Positions 46,655 to 56,845 of a stretch of 64,000 bases of DNA are shown piece after piece. Every line of letters begins with the position of its first letter. Within the stretch, counting starts at the first letter, position 1. Under the pieces are notes generated by a model, which was given only the letters and a program-made list of their open reading frames with translations, did no database searches and was not told where the DNA came from. Source of the stretch: Haliclona indistincta (taxonomy: Eukaryota; Porifera; Demospongiae; Haplosclerida; Chalinidae); the NCBI GenBank assembly GCA_964017065.1, contig OZ024785.1, forward strand, positions 7,018,167 to 7,082,166, given 5' to 3'. Made by a program: the position numbers and the translations under genes.

Positions 46655-49452
46655 GAGTACATTCCCCAATTATGAGACACTTGAACACTTCCTTCCTGTT
46701 TGCAATCAAGGAAGTAGGTGTGTCAGCCAAATTCAAGCTGAAGTAAGATATGTCACTATCTGTCACAACTGATACAAAATACTTCAAATTAAGAGACTGC
46801 TTACAACCCCAGGCAATAATTATTGACAGTAACCAACAAAACGTATTATGAGACACAGTCCCTATTATGGGACAAATACTATTTACTGCAGAGTTTGCAC
46901 ACAAAGTCACTTGGAATATTATCTGGGTCACAACCAGAGCACTCTAGATCAAACCATGTCTCGCATGTGTCACAACAGATCCACACAGAACTATCTTCAC
47001 CATAAAACAGCCCACAAGTTGGACAGGTAGCATCACTACTAGTACTGCTGGCATCAGAATCACATAGCGCAGACATGTTCAAAATTAATTGCTCCTCTTC
47101 ACTTGCAGACTCCTCTGGTTTTTCATTCTGTCTTCTACGATTTCCACGCCTCTTGGCTCCACCTTTCTGTTCCCTCTTTTTTCTTTTCTCTTCTTCTCTC
47201 TCCTTCTTTTTTCTTTCCCTTTCTTTCTGCAACTGTTCTCTCTCTTTCTTCTTCTCCTTTTTTAGTGCCTCTTTTTTAGCCTTTTTCTCCTCTCGAATTC
47301 TCCGTCTTTCTGTTTTATCCTCCTCTGCATCCTTCTTCCTCTGTCGCTCTGTAACTAAACCTTCCAAAACCGTGTCATCAGTGAGACAAACAGTTTTCTT
47401 GTTGACAGCTGCCTTTCTTCTTCGTCCAGATTTCTCCTTGGGCCTTGGCAATACAAGAATGTCGCTTAACACATCGCTTTCAGATGGCTGATACACAGAA
47501 ATTGGTGGGCTAGATGAACTTGTTAACTCAGAACTAGCTGACATAGTTGATCTACCGTCAACACTCAAACAGCGTTCAGGGTGATTAATTCTCATCCATG
47601 CATCATACTCCTCATGTAGATTCCCATCTGGTGCTGCACTAGGCTGATAATCAAGTGGCAGCTCTGGTGAAGTAGCTCCATCGTCAAACCACTGTGCAAA
47701 GAGTTCCTCTTTCTCTGGAGAGAAAAGTATTGTTTCCAATTCGGTCTCACTACTTCTTCGTCCATCTACTGAAGTAGGCTGTTCTGGTACGGTGGTCTCA
47801 CTACTTCTTCGTCCATCTACTGAAGTAGGCTGTTCTGGTACGGTGGTCTCACTACTTCTTCGTCCATCTACTGAAGTAGGCTGTTCTGGTACAGTGGTGC
47901 AACGAGCTTTATCAGAGAGAGCAGTAGACGGTGCAAGTTGCTGCACATCAATAGAGCTCGGATTAAAGGGATAAATGCCTGTTTTCTTGAATCCACTCAA
48001 GACATTTACCGGAGTGAAAGCTGCAGGATATGCCTGTCCCACCATCGAAGCCAATATCTCAGCTGTGACAACCCTTCCTGGATGCGCTTTCATATAGTTA
48101 GCACAAGCCTTGTTAAAATTTGATTTAAACGATCTAAAAACTCCAACATCGAGGGGCTGAAGAATATGCGAGGTGTGAGACGGCAAGCACAACAGACACA
48201 CATCGTTTTCACGTGCAATCTCTATCAATTCGATTGAGACATGAGAGCCGTGACCATCTTGTATTAGGATAACAGGACGAGCTGGTGGAATACTTTTTAG
48301 AAAAAACAAAAACCATTCCACAAACAATTCAGAATTAACCCATCCACTTTCGCTACTTTTAAAAAATGTACTGGGGAATGCCCCTTCTCTCATTTTGTCC
48401 GGTACTTGGGTCTTACGAGGGTATATCATCATCGGTGGCACCACATAACCAGCAGCTGAAACACATGACAACACAGTGTGGGTTTTTCCTCTCTCGGCAG
48501 CTGATATAGCATACACATGCTTTTTCCCCACCTCTGCAATGACTTTGCCCGGCTTAAACACAATTGTTATCCCAGTCTCGTCACAGTTAAAAATCTGCAT
48601 TGGCTTTAATACCAAGTTAAGCTTTCCATAAAGAGAGCCAAGTTTACCAAAGAAATCAGAAATGGTATCTTTGGTAGCAGAGACAGCACGGCAGTATGAC
48701 AATGACTGAGGAGACCTTATTGTAAGCTTAGGATGTCGCCTTAAAAACCCTTCGAACCATGCTCTACCAGCAGAACCATTTTTAAATGGATGTGGTCGTC
48801 TGGTTCTTTCTACAATAGAGTACGCTAGCCCCATCACACCTTCACGGTTAAGGCCATATCCCATATCGCACATCTCCAGTAAGTACTGCGCTAGCTTACT
48901 CTCCTCTTCTTCATCAGTTAAGACAGTTTTAGGGCCAGGCCTACAGTCCATCGTCACCATTCCCTTCACTCTTCTTCTCAGTGTTTCTAGTGGTACATTG
49001 TACAATCTCGCCGACTCCCTTAGTCCCAGGCGATCGCTATTGACCTCGGACACAGCAGCCACCATGCTCTCCTCGCTCCACAGCTTGCGTTTAGCCATGA
49101 TTGTGCACAGCACACCTACATGTTAGAGATAAGCTTATCCAAGAGTTAGAAGAGAGTACCTTACTTACCAAGTGGGCATATGACTACTGTTTCTTACTCG
49201 AGAGACTGACGGAAGGTCCGACTGGCTGCACAAGCTTGCCAGCTTATCATGTGGTCAACGTTAATCACGTGATCAACATTAAAGTTCATACGCGTGAGAT
49301 ATCTGGCGATATCTGGCCAACTGCGAAAAGAAGCGAGAAACTATTTTAGTTGCAGGTAGCTATTAGGAGGTACTACTAGTTAAAATAACTTATAGCAATT
49401 TTTATTCGAATGTCTCATAATACCCACTGTCTCGTAATACCAGCGCCTACTC
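46655..49452. mobile_element. pogo-type transposon
   Basis: Inserted at TA (46653-46654 and 49453-49454). Ends begin GAGTA and share a TATTA(T/C)GAGACA motif in inverted orientation. It contains one intact gene. Confidence 0.85.
46879..49098 (-). CDS. pogo/jerky-type transposase with C-terminal PHD-like finger
   Basis: An uninterrupted 739-aa frame; MAKRKLWS at 49098 is the first ATG. Domains in order: a Psq-type helix-turn-helix (residues about 5-50, ARLYNVPLETLRRRV); a CENP-B-type DNA-binding part to about 150; and a DDE_1 catalytic core with FNCDETG (about 200), LIQDGHGSH (about 295) and QPLDVGVF (about 330), the DDD form. Then come a triple 19-residue repeat (TVPEQPTSVDGRRSSET), a long Lys/Glu/Arg coiled coil, and a Cys-rich finger CPTCGLF...ICCDTCETWFDLEC...CKLC. 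In the finger the usual His of a C4HC3 PHD is Asp. The frame is open, so the element may be young. Confidence 0.9.
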   Translation of the reverse strand: MAKRKLWSEESMVAAVSEVNSDRLGLRESARLYNVPLETLRRRVKGMVTMDCRPGPKTVLTDEEEESKLAQYLLEMCDMGYGLNREGVMGLAYSIVERTRRPHPFKNGSAGRAWFEGFLRRHPKLTIRSPQSLSYCRAVSATKDTISDFFGKLGSLYGKLNLVLKPMQIFNCDETGITIVFKPGKVIAEVGKKHVYAISAAERGKTHTVLSCVSAAGYVVPPMMIYPRKTQVPDKMREGAFPSTFFKSSESGWVNSELFVEWFLFFLKSIPPARPVILIQDGHGSHVSIELIEIARENDVCLLCLPSHTSHILQPLDVGVFRSFKSNFNKACANYMKAHPGRVVTAEILASMVGQAYPAAFTPVNVLSGFKKTGIYPFNPSSIDVQQLAPSTALSDKARCTTVPEQPTSVDGRRSSETTVPEQPTSVDGRRSSETTVPEQPTSVDGRRSSETELETILFSPEKEELFAQWFDDGATSPELPLDYQPSAAPDGNLHEEYDAWMRINHPERCLSVDGRSTMSASSELTSSSSPPISVYQPSESDVLSDILVLPRPKEKSGRRRKAAVNKKTVCLTDDTVLEGLVTERQRKKDAEEDKTERRRIREEKKAKKEALKKEKKKEREQLQKERERKKKEREEEKRKKREQKGGAKRRGNRRRQNEKPEESASEEEQLILNMSALCDSDASSTSSDATCPTCGLFYGEDSSVWICCDTCETWFDLECSGCDPDNIPSDFVCKLCSK

Positions 49453-49454
49453 TA

Positions 49455-50330
49455 GACAAGGCGACGGTCTGGAGGACAGTTTCTCTTTTCCAGGAATTCG
49501 AAACTGGCAATGTCACTAAAAGGGTTTATCCAAAGGAAAAGGCCTTCAGGATGCTTACTACACCAGCTCAACTCCTTATCTTCCATCTAGTTTGTCAAAA
49601 CCCTGGCATTTATTTAAGTGAAATTCAAACGGAGTTACAACAAACACTGCTTATTAGTGTAAGTATTTCGACAATCTGCAAGTTTTTGAAGAAAAATGGT
49701 TTCACCAGGCAAAAGTTAAGAATTACTGCTCTTCAACGAGATGAATGTCTTCGACAAAAGTATGTGCTAGACATGTCAGTGTATTCTGCTGATATGTTGG
49801 TGTTTGTTGATGAAACCGGTGCCGATCTGAGAAACACCATAAGAAGGTACGGCTATAGTATCCGTGGAAAGCCTATGACTAATCAAGTCATGCTTGTACG
49901 AGGAGAGAGAGTCTCAGCCATTGCGTGCATCTCCATTTCAGGCCTACTGGATGTAATGACTGTTAGAGGGACAACAAATGGTGACGATTTTTACAGATTT
50001 GTCCAAGCCTACTTACTGCCTCACTTAATGCCATTTAATGGTGTAAATCCTCACTCGGTGGTAGTCCTAGATAACTGCTCGATTCATCATGTTGCTGAAA
50101 TTACCCGATCTATTGAAGATGTGGGAGCACTGGTTCATTTTTTACCTCCTTACTCGCCTGACTTCAATCCGATAGAAGAAACCTTTTCCAAGGTAAAATC
50201 GGTATTGAAATCAACTGAGATACAAATGCCACATGCTACTGATGTTGAAGATTTGCTTCTTGCTAGTTTCACACAAGTTACTCAAGATGACTGTGAAGGC
50301 TGGGTCTCTCATAGTGGTTTATATACATAA
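49455..50330 (+). pseudogene. IS630/Tc1-type transposase, catalytic part
   Basis: Continues the frame from 46654 and would give about 331 aa in total. The second HTH includes ISVSISTICKFLKKNGFTR. Catalytic residues: VFVDETGAD, VVVLDNCSIHH and SPDFNPIEE, with 34 residues between the second Asp and the Glu (DD34E). The frame is open to the stop; the only lesion is the pogo insertion. Confidence 0.88.
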
Positions 50331-50523
50331 CACACTGTTGCATATCACTGTATTAAATCATAATAATTATTGTTATTGTCTGTGTAGTGATCACATGACT
50401 ACACAAAATTTATTTCAACCAGAATCAGAAATGATAATAATTATGATGAAAACATGTTATTGTCTGTGTAGTGATCACATGGCTACACAAATATTTCAAC
50501 CAGAGTGTATGAAGTTTTGACAT

Positions 50524-51555
50524 TTACAACTTATCCAGCGATGATAATATGTCTTGTTTCAATTTTCCATGCTGTTCTTCGTTGAGAATACCGTCGTCAA
50601 AGAGTTTTTGCAGGTATCGGAGTTGCTCGAGGTTTTTCATTCTCAATTCAACAGCTTTGCTAGGTGAAACTTGTGCTGTTGAACTGTTTGCAATGGCACG
50701 CAATGGTGATCTGGGAGTATTACTTGTATTTACATCCTTGAGAGACTTAGCAAAAGCAACAGCAGCACCACTTAACGCATCAGATAAGGATTCTTTGCGT
50801 GGCCTTTTTGATATCGCACCAGAAAATGCCGGAATATCAGGTGGAGTGTCAAAGTCGTCGTGTATGCCTGAGCATATCATGCGTGACCATAGTCGCAATT
50901 TAGGCGTGTCATATTCATTTCCATGTCTTTCAAGTAGCTGTTCGAATGTGTCATCTACCTCTTCCTCTTTGTCTTGGCGACTGGTTTCTGCAGTACTTCG
51001 TGATCGCTTCCTTCTTTCCCGATCTTCATCACGATCTAAAACAGGCTGCCTTCCAGTGCACCACAACATTATTGGTCCACCGTTTTTATATTTCAGATAC
51101 ATTGAATTGACATCCTCGGTCGATACCATTAAAAGCTTTGTGGTGCCTTCAAAAAAACCGACATCAAAATCAGCCGTGATAGGAACGTGTTCCTTTAACT
51201 CCTCCATGAACCTAACCCGTATAGCACTCACAGAATCAAATTTTGTCGTAACATTGTGAAGCTGGCGTACAACGACATCACTCTTTTTCATTGGATTAAT
51301 TATCTTTACCTTATACGAGTATACAGGCTGTGCCGGCAGTTGGTGGCTTTTAGTTCCAACGAGTGAGACAGGATTGCTGATGGCGGTGCCTGCCTGAGCG
51401 GTAGACCTAGATCCTTGCAAGTGTAACGCCTGTAGAGCCTGACTACCTCCAAGAGATAACTGCACTCCGCCGCCAGCATCTGGGTTTCGCCCTGCGTTCA
51501 AGCGAATGGCACGACGTAGTTGTTGTAGTAGAGCTGTATTCTGACTAGCGTCCAT
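50524..51555 (-). CDS. Accessory gene of the IS630/Tc1 element, unknown function
   Basis: A single 343-aa frame starting MDASQNTALL, convergent with the transposase and inside the same terminal repeats. It has a Gly/Gln/Leu-rich N terminus; a beta-rich middle (VYSYKVKIINPMKKSDVVV and on, about residues 78-165); an acidic/basic stretch DRDEDRERRKRSRS; and a C-terminal helical segment with YLQKLFDDGILNEEQHGKLK that resembles a short SHOCT-like helical hairpin. There is no DDE, zinc finger or membrane helix. Nuclear location is likely from the basic run. It may help target or regulate transposition; I do not recognise the family. Confidence 0.75.
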   Translation of the reverse strand: MDASQNTALLQQLRRAIRLNAGRNPDAGGGVQLSLGGSQALQALHLQGSRSTAQAGTAISNPVSLVGTKSHQLPAQPVYSYKVKIINPMKKSDVVVRQLHNVTTKFDSVSAIRVRFMEELKEHVPITADFDVGFFEGTTKLLMVSTEDVNSMYLKYKNGGPIMLWCTGRQPVLDRDEDRERRKRSRSTAETSRQDKEEEVDDTFEQLLERHGNEYDTPKLRLWSRMICSGIHDDFDTPPDIPAFSGAISKRPRKESLSDALSGAAVAFAKSLKDVNTSNTPRSPLRAIANSSTAQVSPSKAVELRMKNLEQLRYLQKLFDDGILNEEQHGKLKQDILSSLDKL

Positions 51556-51912
51556 GGCACAGTGACACGTGTCGTGTGATTCTTGTGAAGCGCATATGAC
51601 CAGCCTTGTCTGATTGGTCAGCGTATTGTGACGTATTGATTTCCGGTTTTACATCGCGTTGCAAGATCTATTCAAAGCGCTGTATGCCTCGTGGCTCCGC
51701 CCACCGAGGCATAATTATTAAAGTGTTGGCACTGAAGTCATGCTGAAGTTGCACGCTCCTTCTGTTCATGTGCTCCTGACGTGTATAACGAGATTGTTCT
51801 ATTCTTAGTAACACGTCCCATCATGTCTGGAGTTCCAATTTTTAATCAAATGCGTGGGCGCTTCGCGCTCCTACTCTATTACGTCGCTCTCTCATTATGC
51901 GCTCCTGTCTAC

Positions 51913-52022
51913 AATGATATACCATACTTCAGACCAGATTTGAAGATTGTATTACCTTTGATAAAGTTTTTACAGCATAATATGTAAAAACATCACAATT
52001 GGACTCTCTAATCGGGAAGCAC
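51913..52022. mobile_element. Right end of the long foldback element
   Basis: Complement of 31321-31440, ending GGAAGCACTG followed by TA. It completes the element whose left part is 31321-32591. Confidence 0.8.
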
Positions 52023-52256
52023 TGTAGACGTGGGTGTGGTCCTTCGTGACGTCGTCTACGTTTCTGTGATGTCACAAATAATTATGGCGCTATTGTATTA
52101 GCTGAATGGGAAATAGCTCTACAAGGCTCATGTGCTTGCATTTTTCTGTATTTACCTTGCAATGTTCATTCAACTGTAAAAGAAAAGCATATAGGGATAT
52201 TAGGTGGTAGTATTAGCTATGAATCTCAGAAAATAAAAATTCTACTCTCTAAGCTG
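52023..52256. mobile_element. Right part of the interrupted mariner-type MITE
   Basis: Ends in the complement of AGTGCTTCCAGCTTAGAGAG; array sequence resumes immediately after. Partner of 30155-31320. Confidence 0.6.
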
Positions 52257-52800
52257 GAAGCACTAGCTAGCTGGTTGTGTATGTCAAATGACTATCAATA
52301 ACAACTCTTTTTCTCTTCTCTAACTTTAGAAAGTGAGTTATATAATTTATGTTGATGTACGTCGTGTCTAAGTGACTAGGAGTGACTGTTCCCTTTTTTT
52401 CTCTTTCCTAATGATCTCTACTCGATTTTAGGAGGTGAGTTATATAGACATTGCTAACAATGGTAACGATGATCAGACGAAACTATCAATATCCTAACAA
52501 CACATGGGTAGTTATAAACAACTGAATGGTGACTATAGTGCTGGTATGATGACGCTGATAGACTAACAAGGACCAGTAGATTTGACACTAGCAGCTTCTA
52601 TAGTACCATTAAGGTGGCGCTTCAGCGGAAACAGGAAGCATATTCACCGTTTATTCATAGATATCGATTTTCAACCAGCTATGCCCAATTGGCGTAGTAC
52701 AAATTTTGTGGCGTGTGCTAGCTCACCATCATGGCGGCTAATGAAGACAGTTTTAGGTACATAATGCTCTGCTGTTCCTTGACGCAGGCTGCTGTTGCTA
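52257..52800 (+). repeat. Intron-like array and flank, copy 2, resumed
   Basis: Matches 18170-18790. Triplets AAA (52330-52332) and GAG (52432-52434) sit between TTTAG acceptors and GTGAGT donors. Near 52510 it shows the empty site of the 18411-18526 MITE. Confidence 0.85.
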
Positions 52801-53575
52801 GCTAGATTCCCTTACACATCTGGTCATAGACATTTGCATTGATTTTACTAAAAATTATTGCTATGGCAACAGCTGCTTACACAATTACCCAAGGGTGTCC
52901 ATTTCTCTATTTTAAAAGTACCCCAGACATTTAAAGCTAAAGTTGAGTTACTATAATGGTATTCATTGTCTACTGTGCTATTTATAAACTGAGTTAGTGC
53001 TTTAAGCCAGGAAAACCCGAACTATTCTTTCTTGCTGCCCTTTGCACAATATAATCTACAGTGTCCTGGCTATTACTTGCCCGTTTTACAAGGAAAATGG
53101 GTGTACCCACACTCCAATAGCACTTGCCGTATTTGGAACAAAATTATTTCGTACTCGGCAATCACGAGAGACCCACATAGGGGTGGGTGGGTTGTGGGGA
53201 GGGCGGGAGGGCGTCAGGTGGCATTTTTTTGGCGCTCTGGCAAAAGGAGATGTATCTTCTTCCATCGCTCTTGCTGGTAGGGGATTTTTGCCGAAATCGT
53301 GTCCTCTCATTAAATATTCGCCCCTCTGTAACTTACAGACAGAGACCTTTTTGCAAAATCCGATACATACGTTTCTTCCTTGTGTACCAAAGTTTATGTC
53401 TGACATTTTTTGTGGGTGTGGCATGCTCAGGAAACAAACGCAACTTTTCGTCATTGGGTGGGGCTTGCTACGCCCACAAGATGAATGGCGACTTTCTTGG
53501 GTGATCAGTGTGACTGACCAAGCCTTCAACTAACAGTAGAAACCAAAATATTCGTAATCCTGATGTTTGGGATTT
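52801..53575. other. Non-coding stretch
   Basis: Nothing recognised. A 147-codon minus frame (53086-53529) has no domain and unusual composition and is taken as chance. Confidence 0.4.
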
Positions 53576-53590
53576 CCAGCCTTAAAGCTA

Positions 53591-53965
53591 CTTAGACCAT
53601 ACCACGTGACTTTCGACCAATCAGATTGCTCAAAAAGTGTGCATTAAATAGCTTAATGCACACTTAGGTGTGCGATTAAGTTCTTAATGCACACTTTTAT
53701 TAACGCGCACTTTATTAATGCACACTTTTAGGTAAACAAAGTAAACAAAGATAGGTCGAAAGTCACGCAGTATGGTCTAAAACATTTAGACCACACTAGG
53801 CGGTGCATTACGTGATATAAAGCACTCGGGCGTCGTTAATAACGGTCTCGAACGCGTGATAATGCACTCGCCTTCGGCTCGTGCATTATCAACGCGTTCT
53901 CGACCGTTATTGACCCCACCCTCGTGCTTTATATCACGTAATGCACCGCCTAGTGTGGTCTAAAT
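53591..53965. mobile_element. Two nested or adjacent foldback elements
   Basis: 53591-53778 has inverted ends TTAGACCATACCACGTGACT (with mismatches) around repeated TTAATGCACACTT motifs. 53789-53965 is a palindrome with ends TTTAGACCACACTAGGCGGT and a centre near 53877. Both share the TTAGACCA terminus, so they are related. Confidence 0.7.
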
Positions 53966-54025
53966 ATTACATATTTCTTTATTAATGGCAATGGATATGC
54001 ATTGCAAAATAACCACTCCCTCAGT

Positions 54026-54236
54026 CTAATCCATTACAGATGAGTTGCATGTCGAATGACTAAGAATAACCACTCCCTCTTTTTCTCTTCTCTGATCCAT
54101 TCCCAACTTTAGGATGTGAGTTGCATAGATCTTGTCAAAATGACTAAGAATAGCCACTCCCTCTTTTTCTCTTCTCTGATCCATTCCCAACTTTAGGAAG
54201 TGAGTTACATAGATCACGTCAAAATTACTAAGAACA
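54026..54236 (+). repeat. Further units of the intron-like array, copy 2
   Basis: Two clean junctions, GAT at 54113-54115 and GAA at 54197-54199, in the same acceptor/3 bases/donor arrangement, plus a degraded one near 54037. Confidence 0.9.
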
Positions 54237-54245
54237 AGTAATAAA

Positions 54246-54548
54246 AACATTTTAACAAAAATGCAAGAGATTTAGGGTTGGCGACGGTGCATGTATCGAA
54301 AAAGTATGGAAACAAGATTGTGAAAAGTAAACAAGATTAAGGATTGTAACAATAGCAGTGTAATGCTACCTCCCTATTAAATTAACCACAACTATCGAAG
54401 GCAGTTAATTAGGGAGGTACGTAGCATTACACTGCTATTGTTACAATCCTTTTTATTTCAAATCTTGTTTACTTTTCACAATCTTGTTTCCATACCTTTT
54501 CGATACATATACCGCCAACCCTAAATCTCTTTCATTTTTGTTAAAATG
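54246..54548. mobile_element. Foldback element, about 300 bp
   Basis: Arms of about 130 bases; ends CATTTTAACAAAAATG(C) and complement. Loop around 54385-54405. No coding. Confidence 0.8.
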
Positions 54549-54705
54549 ATTTGTTTCTTTTCTTTTTTATTTATTAATGACTTAGTTGGCTCTTATGCTA
54601 ATACAGTATAAAGAGAACTATTCCACTGACTGCGCGGCCCGTGGCTGCACTCGATCGGCTCTGCACTGTATGCAACACGTACCAAGCCACATTAGCTAAG
54701 CTTAA

Positions 54706-55299
54706 CCCTTTAAATACTAAATTATCTTGCAGAAATGTTAACCTCGTAAATGCTGATCACTTCTCTCGTGAATATCTCGTGTGTCTTTTGTGCTACTGGT
54801 CTCAAATTTGCGTCCTTTTACGCCAATGAGTACCTGCACTTGCCCACACTAAAGTCGGTCGATATGCCCCTCCCACTTCGGAAGTGAAGCCAATAAAGTG
54901 CAACGACCTCGTCAGATTTTGCTCAAAGTTAGTACTTTGGGGCTGGCTACTGAAAAGTACATACAAATAGCAGTGGTTTTGGTGAGTACAAAATGTAGCC
55001 CAGATCATAGAGAATGCGTAAAAATGTGTTTTCCGAGCTCCCTGAAGCCATAAAATGTCCAAATTTTCTTGGCTAACATTTTGTTTTTCTTAAAATATTG
55101 TGAAATTTGCACTGAAGCAATAGAAAAATGCTGGCACCATAATGTTTAGCGCAGGGCGCGCGCCGAAAACCACTGAATTTTTTAGGGTTATTCGTATTCT
55201 TCAGTTTAGCTTAATTTTGGGATATTTTAACACTTTTTGGTAAAGTTATTGTGTCTGAAGCATGTATGTCGCCAAAAGGCGACATTAGGGGTTAAAGGG
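54706..55299. mobile_element. piggyBac-like MITE
   Basis: TTAA at 54702-54705 and 55300-55303; ends CCCTTTAA / complement (GGTTAAAGGG). About 594 bases, non-coding. Confidence 0.7.
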
Positions 55300-55604
55300 T
55301 TAATCTAGCATTCTTACAAGCCTGAAAAGGCAAATCCAGTGTAACAGTGTAGATTTGCTCGTCGTCTGCTGTGAACACTGCTAGTGGCAGCAGCACTCGC
55401 GTTCCAAGTAATTTGTACTAAGGTGCGCTTGTATTAATTAATTAGAATAATTGCATACACGCACGTGCGCGAGTAGGCATAAGCTAGTAACGGAGTTCAA
55501 GCAGAATGCATGGAATTATGCCACGTGGTAGACGTGGCATATTTAGGGTTGGGCGGAAAACAAGATGGCGGCTACACTTAGGCTAAACGCAATAATTCAC
55601 GTAT

Positions 55605-56845
55605 TAGGGAGACACGGTAGTGTCTCCCTATGTAGGGTTGAACGAGAAAACAAGATGGCGGCTACATACAATGTATTAGCGTTCAAACGCTGATATTTCG
55701 TCTGGTGATGAATTGTATACGTTCAAAGACACTTAGATCTGCTCTCTGGCGTTGCCCCATCTTACAATAGCAAGGAGATCGCTCGAAATTGTTGCTAAAG
55801 TGACGAACCTGGAAACGGTGAAAATCGAGTTTCGTCATCTTCGTCTTCTTCTTTCTTCTTTCTTCAGCGCGCCTAGCGCCTTTACGCGAGCAGTGCCGAG
55901 ACCAAAACACCCACGAAAAGTCGTGAAATTCTCCTGGCAGGTGCCTTTTGAACTTTGTTTTTAGCGCAACGGCGATATAAATTCCGCGATTTCTCGATCG
56001 TGATCCATTGTCAGCTAAGTGTTAGACGCCATTATTGTGATTGCGCAATACGCACGTGACCAAGCAGTGGTCAGCGCACGTGACCAAGCACTAGCTTTAG
56101 TATCGGAGCGCCGACGCGCCGTATGGTTCACGGAGAACACATAAATTGTCTGGAGTCTTCGAAGAACGGTAAGCTCGTATAGGTTCACCATTCTGCGCTT
56201 GCCAGATAATTATAACCGCCGTACAGGTCTACAAACAAGTGTGGGAGGGGCTCGTATGCACGCATTCATGCATGCGTAGGCGACCTGATATGTACAGCAT
56301 AACAATTCTTTTTAGTTACAAGTTTAAAATAGTTAATAATAAAGAAAAGCCATCAACAACAGGTAAACTAAACCAATGGTGGAAACAAAGACGGCTCGGT
56401 ACTTGCATGATATTGAACTGCACATTACTTAAAAAGAAAAATGGACACAAACAAGAAAATTAAAAAGATTTCTATCGAAATCAATAGGATGTAGGGTTGT
56501 GAAATCTACCACTGGTCCACAATGTAAACTAACAAGGAACAAGCATGGAATAGTAACACGATTGACTTGCTAACAGACCATAGATCCCTACATCAGTGGC
56601 TGTACATAAGATCAATATTTTGTCACAAGCTGAATGCACATCTGGTGTCAGTCAACAGTAACTATTGCTGTAGTAGCTATAGTCAACCACAGCAGCCACT
56701 GATGTAGGGATCTATGGTCTGTTAGCAAGTCAATCGTGTTACTATTCCATGCTTGTTCCTTGTTAGTTTACATTGTGGACCAGTGGTAGATTTCACAACC
56801 CTACATCCTATTGATTTCAATAGAAATCTTTTTAATTTTCTTGTA
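55605..56845. mobile_element. 1.2-kb element, family H copy 2
   Basis: Full-length relative of 24237-25440, same start hairpin and same terminal foldback (from about 56465). A short partial copy of its start (AACAAGATGGCGGCTACA) lies just before, near 55558. Confidence 0.8.

Larger units (their letters stand above)
46436..51682. mobile_element. Two-gene IS630/Tc1-type transposon
   Basis: Inverted ends beginning CAGCGCTTTGAATAGATCTT, with TA at 46434-46435 and 51683-51684. It holds a DD34E transposase (+) and a convergent accessory gene (-). It sits in the satellite: a copy of the 30-base near-palindrome directly follows the right end, and another lies just before the left. It is split by the pogo element 46655-49452; without that insert it would be about 2.45 kb. 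Confidence 0.85.
32592..51912. mobile_element. P-superfamily-like transposon with nested insertions
   Basis: Inverted ends of about 116 bases, 32592-32708 and 51797-51912, differ at about one base; they begin CAGGAGCGCATAATGAGAGA. The direct duplication TCTACAA flanks both sides. Inside are a P-like transposase gene (-) and an unknown gene (+), convergent. The 19.3-kb span is inflated by a MITE, a non-LTR element, satellite DNA and an IS630 element carrying a pogo element. A 50-base stretch at 38212-38262 is repeated in inverse next to the right end (51730-51780). Confidence 0.7.

Noticed and set aside
53086..53529. 147-codon minus frame
   Set aside because: No domain, no splice context, odd composition; overlapping open frames on the plus strand are equally long.
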